Shown: positions 9,624-18,120, counted from the stretch's first letter. The stretch: DNA of 64,000 nt from Candidatus Tumulicola sp. (GCA_035601835.1 DATNNM010000014.1:31551-95550); one strand, 5' to 3'. The notes: a model not told the origin generated them from the letters alone. Program-made: numbers and translations.

Positions 9624-10174
9624 TTCGGCCCGTAGATGACCACGCGGTCGTCGTCGGAGGCCTCCGGGCGCAGCTCCACGTGGATGTGCTCGTCGCGCGA
9701 CGTGGGGACAAAGCGGCCCACGTAATCCGCTTGGATGGGCAGCTCTCGCAGGCCGCGGTCGATGAGCACGCACAGGCGCGCTGCTTGCGGCCGGCCCATG
9801 TCGGTGATCGCGTCGAGCGCGCCGCGGATAGTACGGCCGGTGAAGAGCACGTCGTCCACGATGACGACTTCTTTGCCCTGCAGATCTTCGGTGATGTCGC
9901 TTTGCGGCATCTCGCGCGGCGCGTCGTCGTCCCGATATAGCGTGATGTTGAGAAAGCCGAGCGGCACGTCGACGCCGGTGCGCAGCCTGATCTGACCGTG
10001 TATGCGGCGCGCGAGGCTTTCGCCGCCCTTACGGATGCCGATGATGACCAGGTTCTTGCTGGCGCCGTTGGGCTCGATGATCTGATCGGTGAGCCGCTCG
10101 ATCGTGCGCTGGAGGGCGGAAGCAGAAAGCACGACGCGCTTCTCTTGTTGGGCTGAAGCGTTCGTCGTGCTCAA
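9620..10174 (-). CDS. pyrR: Bifunctional pyr operon regulator / uracil phosphoribosyltransferase
   Basis: PyrR proteins bind UMP and pyr mRNA to attenuate the operon, and have uracil phosphoribosyltransferase activity. The PRPP-binding loop VVIVDDVLFTGRT is intact and the length (184 residues) is normal for the family. It is first in the pyr run and overlaps pyrB by 4 bp. The only reasonable start is TTG 10174, with a purine-rich GGAGAGGA about 12 nt upstream. I see no long leader or PyrR anti-antiterminator between the putative TATACT element and this start. Regulation by classic leader attenuation is therefore not evident; some PyrR proteins act on translation instead. Confidence 0.93.
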   Translation of the reverse strand: MSTTNASAQQEKRVVLSASALQRTIERLTDQIIEPNGASKNLVIIGIRKGGESLARRIHGQIRLRTGVDVPLGFLNITLYRDDDAPREMPQSDITEDLQGKEVVIVDDVLFTGRTIRGALDAITDMGRPQAARLCVLIDRGLRELPIQADYVGRFVPTSRDEHIHVELRPEASDDDRVVIYGPK

Positions 10175-10197
10175 AACCGGGCGGCGTCCTCTCCGAC

Positions 10198-10230
10198 AGT
10201 ATAGCGCGCCGAGCGAAGCTCGGAGGTCAA
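10198..10230 (-). promoter_or_regulatory. Possible promoter/operator of the pyr operon with a palindrome
   Basis: On the minus strand TTGACC (10230-10225) and TATACT (10203-10198) precede pyrR. They are 21 bp apart, too far for a standard sigma-70 promoter. A perfect inverted repeat, CCGAGC-TTC-GCTCGG (10223-10209), fills most of the spacer. The same palindrome type occurs as the second hairpin of the 56-bp repeat units at 47824-48044. It may therefore be an operator, or simply a dispersed repeat lying in front of the operon. This is a weak call from pattern only. Confidence 0.3.
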
Positions 10231-10250
10231 GGCAGTTTGACCGGACTTGC

Positions 10251-11201
10251 TTATTCGGCCCCCCGCTGCGACGAGCCTGCCGGACGTCGACGCCGTTCCT
10301 CGACCGTCACGGGGATTGCCTCCCGATGAGCTGTGACATGGCCGCCGAAGGCATTGGTGAACTTCGCAGCATCGATGACGAATGGCTTGGCGAACTGGTA
10401 GTAGACCTCGGTCGCCTCGCGGATCTGCGCATCGAATAATCCCGCCAACCACATCATCGGCAGCGTGATGCGAGACATTTCGGCATGACGTCCTATCGCT
10501 TCAGCGGCCATCGTGATGAACTGCCGTCCGGTGAGCGGCTCGGCCGCCGGGATGTGCCAAATTTGACCAAGTGCTTCAGATCGCTCGCCGAGCGTGATGA
10601 GCCCTCGGGCCACGTCGGGCAGGTAGCTCAGCGTGTGCGGTGCGTCGAGATTGGCGATCCAGGACGCGCGCTTTCCCTGCAGCATGGGATCGATGGCCAG
10701 CGCTAACGGGGCGCTCAAGCCGAAAGCGCCATAGAAGTCGGATGCGCGACCAATCGTCAGCCGCACCGTGCCGCTGCGGTGAGCCGACAAGTACTTCTTC
10801 TCCAACTCGCTGCGCAGCCGTCCCTTGTGACCCACGGGCCGGCGCGGCGTGGCCTCGGTCATGGGGCCGTCGACGGGTCCATACATGTACAAATTGTCCA
10901 TGACGACGAGCGTTGCACCCGCTGCAGCGGCGGCTGCGATGACCGCATCTGCGATCACCGGCAATTGGGCCTCCCAATCCCGGTAGGGCACGTTGGCGCA
11001 ATGGTAGACAACGCTCGCGCCCGCGCAAGCGCGCTTCACATCGTCTGCTTGACGCGCGTCGAGAACGACCCACTCGACTTCCGGGTCATTGTGCCGCCGT
11101 CGGCTTGCCGCGCGCACGCGCTTGCCGTTCGCGGCGAGTTCTCGGACCACACTTGCGCCCGCCCCGCCTGTTCCACCGAGAACGACGTGCAGTTCGCCCA
11201 A
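10251..11201 (-). CDS. NAD(P)-dependent epimerase/dehydratase-like SDR protein
   Basis: This is an extended short-chain dehydrogenase-like protein. A Rossmann glycine motif (VVLGGTGGAGASVV) stands at the N-terminus, followed by VVYHCANVPY and a NLYMYGP segment resembling the YxxxK region of atypical NAD-epimerases. The substrate is unknown. The open frame extends to 11387, but that part overlaps the upstream gene. The family-like start is TTG 11201, giving MGELHVVLGGTGG and 316 residues. It follows the HExxH gene by 17 bp and is the last gene of this accessory run before pyrR. The Rossmann fold is clear; the function is not. Confidence 0.75.
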   Translation of the reverse strand: MGELHVVLGGTGGAGASVVRELAANGKRVRAASRRRHNDPEVEWVVLDARQADDVKRACAGASVVYHCANVPYRDWEAQLPVIADAVIAAAAAAGATLVVMDNLYMYGPVDGPMTEATPRRPVGHKGRLRSELEKKYLSAHRSGTVRLTIGRASDFYGAFGLSAPLALAIDPMLQGKRASWIANLDAPHTLSYLPDVARGLITLGERSEALGQIWHIPAAEPLTGRQFITMAAEAIGRHAEMSRITLPMMWLAGLFDAQIREATEVYYQFAKPFVIDAAKFTNAFGGHVTAHREAIPVTVEERRRRPAGSSQRGAE

Positions 11202-11218
11202 CCTGGATTCGGCGATGA

Positions 11219-12313
11219 CTACCCCTGGCGTTTCTTGCACTTGAGGTGCAACGTGTAGCTCAACTTGCCTGTCCCTTGCGGCATGTCGAAGAGCGTCTTT
11301 GAGACGGATTCGCCGTCCTTCCACTTCATTTGTATCGTGCCCGGCGTCTGTGGCGCCGGCGGACCCCATCCGAAGCCGCGAGGACATGTGATCCTGAACG
11401 TCGTCGCCTTGTACCCCACCTCAGTGACCTTGAGCGTCGCGACGCCGCCCGAGATTTGACCGCCGACCTTGAAGTTCCTGATGCCTTGGAGACCGCTCAT
11501 CCTGCACTGGCTGCCGGACGTGTCGACCACTAACGATGTTACGCCTTCGCCGGTGACAGGCTGCGGCGTCCCTTCGCTGACCTTGAACGTGAACAGACCT
11601 GTCTGGGTCATTCGGATCGTCCCCATCGGGGCGGGGGATCGAAAGACGATCACAGCCTCTGACTCGAGTCGCGGCTCCTGGATCTTATCGATGAGTTTTT
11701 GGATCGTCGCAGCCTCGACCCTGTATGCCGCGGCCTCCTCGTGCGCCACGCCCGCCGGCGTCGGCCACTTGTAGGGCCATTGGTCGTTTCGGTGATGCTT
11801 GCGGAGGTTGCATTCGCTGGCGTGCTGGATCTCGTGCGCTCGTATCATTTCGGCCAATTGTCTGCACGGCATCGCAGCCATCGCAGCATTCAGAGGTGCG
11901 GTTTGAATCTCGCACTTTATCTGATCGGTCCGCGCGGCCACCTCCTCCGTTGCCGGCGCGCCGCACTCCGGCGACGGGAGGCGCAACAGCCGAGCACGTT
12001 CGAATTGGTCGAACACCGCAAGCTTCCAGACGATCTCGTTCAGCTCTGCGCGGCGCAGGGTCTCGCTCATGCCGGTATCGTCGATGACGTCCACCGGTGT
12101 GCCGGACGCATCGCGAACTTGAATGACCGGCGATGTCGCCAACTCGTCGTAGGCATTGGCGATCGCCTTACGCTGGTCGAGCAAGCTCTCGAGGCAGCGC
12201 AGGTGCTTGCAGTTGAGGCAATCCTCGTTGGATTGTGGCGCTACATCGCCCATGGCCGGCAAGACCGCAAGTGCAACCACGAGGGCGAAAGCGCACATCA
12301 AGCGGCGGAGCAT
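11219..12313 (-). CDS. Secreted protein with HExxH motif, function unknown
   Basis: The 364-residue protein has a signal peptide (about 1-22) and a cysteine-rich start (DCLNCKHLRC). Its middle region contains HEIQH, which fits the HExxH zinc-metallopeptidase motif, followed by HEEAAAYRVE about 25-30 residues later as a candidate source of a third ligand. The C-terminal 150 residues look like beta-rich domains (TGEGVTSLVVD, FKVGGQISGGVATLKV). I do not recognise a named family. It could be a secreted peptidase or a protein where the motif is coincidental. The stop codon of the upstream paralog lies 4 bp before its ATG, so it is probably co-transcribed with it. Confidence 0.7.
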   Translation of the reverse strand: MLRRLMCAFALVVALAVLPAMGDVAPQSNEDCLNCKHLRCLESLLDQRKAIANAYDELATSPVIQVRDASGTPVDVIDDTGMSETLRRAELNEIVWKLAVFDQFERARLLRLPSPECGAPATEEVAARTDQIKCEIQTAPLNAAMAAMPCRQLAEMIRAHEIQHASECNLRKHHRNDQWPYKWPTPAGVAHEEAAAYRVEAATIQKLIDKIQEPRLESEAVIVFRSPAPMGTIRMTQTGLFTFKVSEGTPQPVTGEGVTSLVVDTSGSQCRMSGLQGIRNFKVGGQISGGVATLKVTEVGYKATTFRITCPRGFGWGPPAPQTPGTIQMKWKDGESVSKTLFDMPQGTGKLSYTLHLKCKKRQG

Positions 12314-12317
12314 GATT

Positions 12318-13151
12318 TTAGAAGTGGCCGAAAACGCTCGACCAGCCCTCCATCATGTGTTGAGCCTGGCTCGACGTCCAATGTTGCATCTCTATTTTCT
12401 TGATCAGCTGTGCGGTCGAGATGTTGCCGCTCAGACCGGATTGCGGTGCAGGCGTCGGAGGAGGTTGAGCGGCGACCGGCTTTCCGCGGAATGCCGCGCG
12501 CAAGGCATGTTGTTCGGCAGGCGTTGCCTGCGCCCAAAGGCTTTGAAGCGACAACCACCACGGCACGAACTGGTTGAACTTCATCTGCGCTTCGGCCGGA
12601 GCACCCGGATACTGCCCGGCGATGCGCCTCGCGAAACCGGCGTGGTCCGCGATCGCCGCAGGCACCGGCTTCCCGGCTTGCTTGGCGGTGAATTCGTACA
12701 TCGCGATGAAGGCGTCGACGACCGATTGGCGCAGCGGAGGCGTTCCCTCAGCGATGATCTTGTTGTGCTTGCGCCAAGCCGCGACCAGGGTTCTCTCGGT
12801 TGCCGCTGAAGCGCCCGTATCCGCCTGGAAAGCTGCGATGATTTGCGGTTCGACGAGGCTGCGCAGGATCGCGTTGTCCGAAGCGGAGTGTTTTGCCGCC
12901 CACGCCATCACGTTGTCCATGTCGTTGACGGTGGCTTGCGCGCCGGACGGGTCGCTCGACATATCGATGGCCGTGCCGTCGCGTATGGACTGCACCGCTG
13001 CCGCGTCGAGTTTGAATCCGAACGCCCACTCGACGAACTTCGTGATGTCGCTCTCGGCTTGATCTGTGCTTAAAGCCAATGCGGGGGGTGAAATGGCGAG
13101 CGCGAGGGCGCTTGCAAACACGGCGATGAAACGAATCGAAGCGTTTCGCAT
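12318..13151 (-). CDS. Secreted protein of unknown function, tandem paralog A
   Basis: The 277-residue protein has a signal peptide ending near ALA-L, and a GAGGAGGA ribosome-binding site 7 nt before the ATG. It is a close paralog of the protein at 13327-14142. Shared blocks include FVEWAFGFKLD / FIEWAFGFKLD, AWRKHN(K/R)IIAEG, EFTAKQAGKPVPAAIADHAG, and a proline-rich linker before QSGLSGN(I/V)S. The C-terminal tails differ (IEMQHWTSSQAQHMMEGW against EHLFVQNEGQSMMSNW) but share a pattern. No catalytic motif was recognised. The two genes are a tandem duplication, and this copy is almost fused (4-bp gap) to the HExxH gene. Confidence 0.8.
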   Translation of the reverse strand: MRNASIRFIAVFASALALAISPPALALSTDQAESDITKFVEWAFGFKLDAAAVQSIRDGTAIDMSSDPSGAQATVNDMDNVMAWAAKHSASDNAILRSLVEPQIIAAFQADTGASAATERTLVAAWRKHNKIIAEGTPPLRQSVVDAFIAMYEFTAKQAGKPVPAAIADHAGFARRIAGQYPGAPAEAQMKFNQFVPWWLSLQSLWAQATPAEQHALRAAFRGKPVAAQPPPTPAPQSGLSGNISTAQLIKKIEMQHWTSSQAQHMMEGWSSVFGHF

Positions 13152-13164
13152 GCGCTGGTCCTCC

Positions 13165-13323
13165 TCAGGGTGGACGAGAGACGTTTGACGCCCAAAAGCA
13201 GGTACCTTTGCCCACGGGCTCGAGGCCGCCTCGGTCCTCTATGATGGGCTCGCCGCACATTTCCGGCACGACAGCGAATGCGAACGCGACAACGGCGAAG
13301 CGGACCGAACTGCGAAGAGTCAA
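13165..13323 (-). CDS. Possible small secreted protein or signal-peptide remnant between paralogs
   Basis: A 52-codon open frame starting at TTG 13323, just after the stop of paralog B, encodes a signal-peptide-like start (RSSVRFAVVAFAFAVVP). This resembles the leaders of both flanking paralogs (RNASIRFIAVFASALALA and RSSTHRLIAISASAFVLA). It then reads through a short segment with two cysteines and stops before the ribosome-binding site of paralog A. No convincing ribosome-binding site precedes the TTG. It may be a real small secreted peptide or the relic of a third copy. The support is the leader resemblance alone. Confidence 0.25.
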   Translation of the reverse strand: MTLRSSVRFAVVAFAFAVVPEMCGEPIIEDRGGLEPVGKGTCFWASNVSRPP

Positions 13324-13326
13324 AGG

Positions 13327-14142
13327 CTAGAAGGGGTTTGACCAGTTCGACATCATGGATTGACCCTCGTTCTGCACGAACAGGTGCTCTTTGTATTTTT
13401 CTTCTGCGCTGACGTTGCCGCTAAGACCCGATTGCGGAGCGGCCGTTGGCGGCGGTCGGACGGCGACCGGCTTCGCGCGGAATGCCGCACGGAGGGCGTT
13501 TTGTTGCGCCGGTGTGGACTGCGCCCAAAGGGCCTGGAACGACAACCACAGCGGTTGGATCTGATTGAATTTCATCTGCGAGTCGGCCGGCGCGGCTGCG
13601 TATTGGCCCGCGACGCGCCTCGCGAATCCCGCGTGGTCCGCTATCGCCGCCGGAACCGGCTTTCCGGCTTGCTTGGCGGTGAACTCATACATCGCGATGT
13701 AGGCGTTCACGACGGATCGGCGCAGCGGTGGTCTTCCCTCCGCGATGATCCTGTTGTGCTTGCGCCATGCTGCGATCACCGCCTTCGAAGCGAAAGCGGA
13801 AGATCCGGTATCCGTCTGCCACTGCGCGACCAGGTTCGGCTCGACGACGCTGCGTAACAGACGGCTCTCCGAAGGCGAGTGCTTTGCGACCCAAGCCATG
13901 ACGGTGCTCATGTTGTCGAGGCTCGACTGCGATCCGGCCGGGTCGCTTGCCGTGTCGACGACAATGCCCTGGCGGATGGATTGAAGCGTCGCGGAGTCGA
14001 GTTTGAATCCGAACGCCCACTCGATGAAACTCTTGTTGATACTGAGGGCTTGATCGGTGCTCGCGCCCAGCGCCGGTGGTGAGATCGCGAGGACGAAAGC
14101 ACTCGCGGAAATGGCGATGAGACGATGCGTGGAGCTTCGCAT
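13327..14142 (-). CDS. Secreted protein of unknown function, tandem paralog B
   Basis: The 271-residue protein is a paralog of 12318-13151, with a signal peptide and the same blocks (FIEWAFGFKLDSATLQSIRQG, AWRKHNRIIAEG, EFTAKQAGKPVPAAIADHAG). I choose ATG 14142 because GGAGGAGG stands at the proper distance upstream. The frame opens at 14160, but that start would include the ribosome-binding site as coding sequence. About 60 bp upstream of the ATG also resembles the region before paralog A, so the duplicated unit included its leader. The Ala- and Pro-rich C-terminal linker and export signal suggest an extracytoplasmic role. No domain name can be given. Confidence 0.8.
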   Translation of the reverse strand: MRSSTHRLIAISASAFVLAISPPALGASTDQALSINKSFIEWAFGFKLDSATLQSIRQGIVVDTASDPAGSQSSLDNMSTVMAWVAKHSPSESRLLRSVVEPNLVAQWQTDTGSSAFASKAVIAAWRKHNRIIAEGRPPLRRSVVNAYIAMYEFTAKQAGKPVPAAIADHAGFARRVAGQYAAAPADSQMKFNQIQPLWLSFQALWAQSTPAQQNALRAAFRAKPVAVRPPPTAAPQSGLSGNVSAEEKYKEHLFVQNEGQSMMSNWSNPF

Positions 14143-14244
14143 GGGATGGCCCTCCTCCAAGGATGGTGGAGTTTTGACACCGGAAAGGACGGACCTTGCG
14201 AACGCAGTGCCGGGGCCGGGGGCATGCCCGTCGAAAGCCGGGAT

Positions 14245-15102
14245 ATGATCGTCCGGCGATCGAGGTGGAAGACGTTTCCGCTCGTGTTGTGGGGCCTATC
14301 CGGTATCTTCACCGGGCTGTTGGTTTCCCGCCTCGCGATACTCATCGCCCTTACGCAGGACGTGCCTGTTCGCGCTGCCGGTCTCTTCCTTGTCGGTGGC
14401 GCGCTGCTTGGCGGGATCATCGGAGTGTTGTGGGGCGCGATGCGGGTCCGACAGGCGCTCGCGCCTGTGCAGGCAGGCAACCGGCCCCTCGTCACGATCG
14501 ATGCCGAGGTCGCCGCCGGACCGCTCGCCGAGCAACTGCGCGCGTTGACGGCATCGCTCGAGGCGCTCGGCTTCGTGCGGCAGCGCGATTACGGCTTGGC
14601 CGGTCCCTTGGGCACGACGCCGGTCCGCGGGTTTGCGCGTCTTCTGTTCCATCCGGGGCATCAATGCTTTGCCGAGATCAACGCAGCCGCAGGACTCGTG
14701 GTGTCCGTCGAGCTCGGAGTCTCGCTGCTCACCATTCTGAACGACGGCTGGTCCATCGCCGCGTGGGGCAGGTTCAATCCCAGCACGGCAGGACTGCACT
14801 ACGTCAGGCGTCTGCCGCGCAAGTTATGGAAGATCTTTCCCGGAGCGGCGCCCGATCGGCTTTTAGCGGAGCACCTGGCGATGCGCGACCCTATCATCGC
14901 GGACTTGGGCCTAGCGATCGTCTCGTCGCCGCTGCCCGATGTCTACTTCGATGAGATCCAGCGCGCCACGGCCTTGCGCAACGAGGCTTTCGGGCACAAG
15001 AACATCATCGCGTATCTCGTCGAGGCTGACCTCTACGCGATGCATCCGAAGATGGAGTGGCTTGGCGACTACGCGAAGAGCCAGTCCCGCCTCAGACTTT
15101 AG
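14245..15102 (+). CDS. Membrane protein of unknown function
   Basis: This plus-strand gene diverges from paralog B. The 285-residue product has two hydrophobic helices near the N-terminus (about 10-30 and 43-65 from this start). A soluble domain of about 200 residues follows, containing FARLLFHPGHQCFAEINAAAG and FGHKNIIAYLVEADLYAM. No family was recognised. Starts at 14125 and 14224 are also open in frame. ATG 14245 was preferred because it begins just before the first helix, with a weak GGGAT upstream. The gene ends in a 4-bp convergent overlap with the GYD-domain gene. Confidence 0.6.
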   Translation: MIVRRSRWKTFPLVLWGLSGIFTGLLVSRLAILIALTQDVPVRAAGLFLVGGALLGGIIGVLWGAMRVRQALAPVQAGNRPLVTIDAEVAAGPLAEQLRALTASLEALGFVRQRDYGLAGPLGTTPVRGFARLLFHPGHQCFAEINAAAGLVVSVELGVSLLTILNDGWSIAAWGRFNPSTAGLHYVRRLPRKLWKIFPGAAPDRLLAEHLAMRDPIIADLGLAIVSSPLPDVYFDEIQRATALRNEAFGHKNIIAYLVEADLYAMHPKMEWLGDYAKSQSRLRL

Positions 15103-15419
15103 CCTCCCGCGGGGCGGAAGCTGACCGCCTTCTTCGCGGCTTGATCGACTTCTTCAGGCGTGACGAGCACGGTCGTCTGCGACTTCACGGTGCCGGTCAC
15201 AACGGTCGCCAGCGCCGTGGCGAACGCGGCCACGTTATCGGGCACGTCGGCGATCGCGATGACGTCTGCTGCGCCAAAAGCGAAGTAGAACGCCTCGAGC
15301 TTGCCGCCGACGCTTTCCACGAGCTTTTGCGCCGCGGCGCGCCGCGCCGTGCCACCTTCTTTTTGAAGGCCGCGCACGCCCTCGGTCGTGTATGAGATTT
15401 GAACGAGGAATTTAGGCAT
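15099..15419 (-). CDS. GYD domain protein
   Basis: The 106-residue protein begins MPKFLVQISYTTEGVRGL and contains GGKLEAFYFAFGAADVIAIADVPD, the pattern of the small GYD domain family, which has a dimeric ferredoxin-like fold. The biochemical role of that family is not established. It lies 29 bp after valS in the same direction and overlaps the convergent membrane-protein gene by 4 bp. Identification rests on overall pattern and length. Confidence 0.75.
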   Translation of the reverse strand: MPKFLVQISYTTEGVRGLQKEGGTARRAAAQKLVESVGGKLEAFYFAFGAADVIAIADVPDNVAAFATALATVVTGTVKSQTTVLVTPEEVDQAAKKAVSFRPAGG

Positions 15420-15448
15420 GATACATCCTCCCTAGTGATCCTCAAGCA

Positions 15449-18043
15449 TCAAAGGCTGGCGAGGCGCTCGCGGCTGAGCGCGATCGCGGCGCGCAGTTCT
15501 TCCAAGCGCGCGCGTTCCTTTTCCACCACGGCCGGCGGCGCTTTGTCCACGAAGCCTGTTTTCAGCTTGCGCTCGATGGCCTCCGCCTCCACGCCTGCTC
15601 GGTCGAGCTCTTTGCGCAATCCGGCGCGTTCTTTTTCAAGATAGGCTTCATCGACGGGCAGCAATATCTCCATGCTGCCAAGTCGCCGGGTGACAGCGTG
15701 AGCAGGCCGGCCGTCCCCCGATGCCGGCGCATGCACCTTGGCTGCCCGAGCCAGCCGCTCGACCACGTTCTGCTCGCGGGCGAGCAGTTCGAGCAGCGCG
15801 GCATCGGCGCCCACGACGGTGACGTCGCGCATCTCTCGATAGGGCAGCTTCGGCATCGCGCGCAGCGAGTTCACCGCGTCGATGAATTCCAAAAGTCTCG
15901 TCATGTCGCGCCGCGCGCTTTCGTCTTCGCGGCCGGTCGCGGAAGTCGGCCAAGCAGACGAGCCGATCCGTTTCCCCTCGTGCGGCAGGCGCTGCCACAG
16001 CTCTTCGGTGACGAAGGGCATGATGGGGTGCAGCAGCTGCAGCGCGGTTGCAAGGGCGTGGCGCAATAGCGGAGCACGGGTTGGGGCCCGGTCCTTGGCG
16101 ATCTCCAGATACACGTCGCAGACCTTGTTCCAAACAAACGCGTACATCGTCTCGGCCACTTCGGAGAAATCGAACGCCTCGAGCGCCGCAGTCACCCGCC
16201 GGATCGTCGTGGCCAACTCGTCCATGATCCAGCGATCCGGCAGCGTCCAGGCTTTGGCGTTTGGGATGGGCGCATCGGGGCTGAGGTCGAGATCGAGGGC
16301 GAAGCGCACCGCCTGCCAGATCTTGTTGCAGAACTTGCGCGCGGCATCGCACTTCGATACGGCGAAGCGGACGTCTTGAGAACCGTGCATCTGCGACACG
16401 ATCCCGTAGCGGGTCGCATCCGCGCCGTAGCTCTTCACCAAGTCCATAGGATCCAGCGAGTTGCCGAGCGACTTGCTCATCTTGCGCCCTTCCTCGTCGA
16501 GGATGAGCGGGGTGATGAGCACCGTCGAAAAAGGGATGCCGCCTGCGAACTTGATCCCCATCATGACCATGCGCGCGACCCAGTTGAAGATGATCTCGCG
16601 CGCGGTGACCATCACCTGATTGGGATACCAAGCCTTGAGCTCCGGCGTCTGCTCGGGCCAACCGAGGATCGAGAACGGCCACAGCGCCGCGGAGAACCAC
16701 GTGTCGAGCGTGTCGTCGTCCTGCTTGACTTCTTTGCCCCCGCAGTTCTCACACGCGCCCGGCGCCGTCTCGGCGACCGTGACGTGGCCGCTGGGGCAAT
16801 ACCAGACCGGAAGCCGATGGCCCCACCATAGCTGGCGCGAGATGCACCAATCGCGGATGCGCTCCATCCAATCTTCGTACGTGCGCGTGTAGCGCTCCGG
16901 CACGAAACGGATGCGGCCCGTGCGCGTTGCCGCCAGCGCAGGTTCGGCCAGCGGCTTGATTTTGACGAACCATTGCAGGGACAGCAGCGGTTCGACGATG
17001 GTGTCGCAGCGGTAGCAGGTGCCGACGCTCACGGCGTACGGCTCTTCCTTCACGAGCAGACCGCGCTCGCGCAAGCGCTTGACCGCGAGACCGCGAGCCG
17101 CGAAGCGGTCGAGGCCGGCGAATTCCGCTTCGACCGCGTCCGTCATCTTCGCGTCGATGCCGATCACCGATATGGCGGGCAGACCGTGACGCTCGCCGAT
17201 CTCGGCGTCGGTGTAGTCGTGCCCCGGGGTGATCTTGAGCACGCCCGTGCCGAACTCGCGCACGACCGCTGCATCCGCGATCACGGGTATCGGATGCGGT
17301 GACAACGGCCGTAGGACCAGCTTCCCGATCAACTGCTTGTAGCGCTCGTCATCCGGATGGACCGCTACCGCGACGTCGGCGAAGATGGTTTCGGGCCGCA
17401 CGGTCGCGATCACGACTCCGTCACCGCCGTCTTCGGCTCGATAGCGGACATAGTACAGCGTGTCGGGGCGGTCTTCGTGCTCGACCTCGGTGTCGGCCAG
17501 CGTCGTGCCGCAACGCGGGCACCAATTGACGAGCCGCGTGCCGCGGTAGATGAGCCCCTCGCGGTACAGCGCGACGAACACCTTGACGACCGCGCGGCTG
17601 AGGCCTTCGTCCATGGTGAAGCGGTCGCGCGCCCAATCTGGCCCGAAACCCAGAGCGCGGAATTGCTTGTAGATGATGTCCCCGTACGTCCGGCGCCATT
17701 CCCACGCGCGCGCAAGGAATTTCTCGCGGCCGATGTCCTGGCGCGTCAGGCCCTCACGCGCGAGCTCCTTCTCGATGACGTTTTGCGTCGCGATGGCGGC
17801 GTGGTCCTGACCCGGCAGCCAGACGCTGTTATCTCCCCGCATGCGGTGCCAGCGGGTGAGGATATCCATCGGCGTATAGGTCGAGCCGTGACCCATGTGC
17901 GCCCGGCCCGTGATGTTCGGCGGCGGCATGGAGATGACGAAGGGCGGTCGCGAGGGATCCGGCTCAGCGTGAAACGCGCCCTCGGTCTCCCAGCGCGCGT
18001 ACCACGCGGCTTCGATCGCGGCGGGATCGTACTTGTCGAGCAT
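15449..18043 (-). CDS. valS: Valyl-tRNA synthetase
   Basis: This class I aminoacyl-tRNA synthetase charges tRNA-Val. The HIGH-type motif appears as PNITGRAHMGHGS near the N-terminus and the KMSKS loop as GRKMSKSLGNSLDP. Zinc-ribbon-like cysteines occur in NWCPRCGTTLADTEVE, in CYRCDTIVEP and in CENCGGKEV. The C-terminal coiled-coil arm (LEKERAGLRKELDRAG) is typical of ValRS. Start ATG 18043 (MLDKYDPAAIEAAWYARWE) matches the family. The frame is open to 18109, but that stretch contains no conserved residues. The product is 864 residues. No T-box leader was seen; instead a GGGGCTAAAGCCCC hairpin repeat lies between clpX and valS. Confidence 0.96.
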   Translation of the reverse strand: MLDKYDPAAIEAAWYARWETEGAFHAEPDPSRPPFVISMPPPNITGRAHMGHGSTYTPMDILTRWHRMRGDNSVWLPGQDHAAIATQNVIEKELAREGLTRQDIGREKFLARAWEWRRTYGDIIYKQFRALGFGPDWARDRFTMDEGLSRAVVKVFVALYREGLIYRGTRLVNWCPRCGTTLADTEVEHEDRPDTLYYVRYRAEDGGDGVVIATVRPETIFADVAVAVHPDDERYKQLIGKLVLRPLSPHPIPVIADAAVVREFGTGVLKITPGHDYTDAEIGERHGLPAISVIGIDAKMTDAVEAEFAGLDRFAARGLAVKRLRERGLLVKEEPYAVSVGTCYRCDTIVEPLLSLQWFVKIKPLAEPALAATRTGRIRFVPERYTRTYEDWMERIRDWCISRQLWWGHRLPVWYCPSGHVTVAETAPGACENCGGKEVKQDDDTLDTWFSAALWPFSILGWPEQTPELKAWYPNQVMVTAREIIFNWVARMVMMGIKFAGGIPFSTVLITPLILDEEGRKMSKSLGNSLDPMDLVKSYGADATRYGIVSQMHGSQDVRFAVSKCDAARKFCNKIWQAVRFALDLDLSPDAPIPNAKAWTLPDRWIMDELATTIRRVTAALEAFDFSEVAETMYAFVWNKVCDVYLEIAKDRAPTRAPLLRHALATALQLLHPIMPFVTEELWQRLPHEGKRIGSSAWPTSATGREDESARRDMTRLLEFIDAVNSLRAMPKLPYREMRDVTVVGADAALLELLAREQNVVERLARAAKVHAPASGDGRPAHAVTRRLGSMEILLPVDEAYLEKERAGLRKELDRAGVEAEAIERKLKTGFVDKAPPAVVEKERARLEELRAAIALSRERLASL

Positions 18044-18120
18044 CGGCCCAAGCTCTTGTGCCACGCTCGCTTTGTTCGGGCGAACGCACGAGGGCCCTGC
18101 CCGGATCAAACAAGAAGGGC

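Noticed and set aside
10171..10452. 93-codon frame upstream of pyrR on the same strand
   Set aside because: It lies across the 3' end of the SDR gene in another frame, with Arg-rich shadow composition and no ribosome-binding site.
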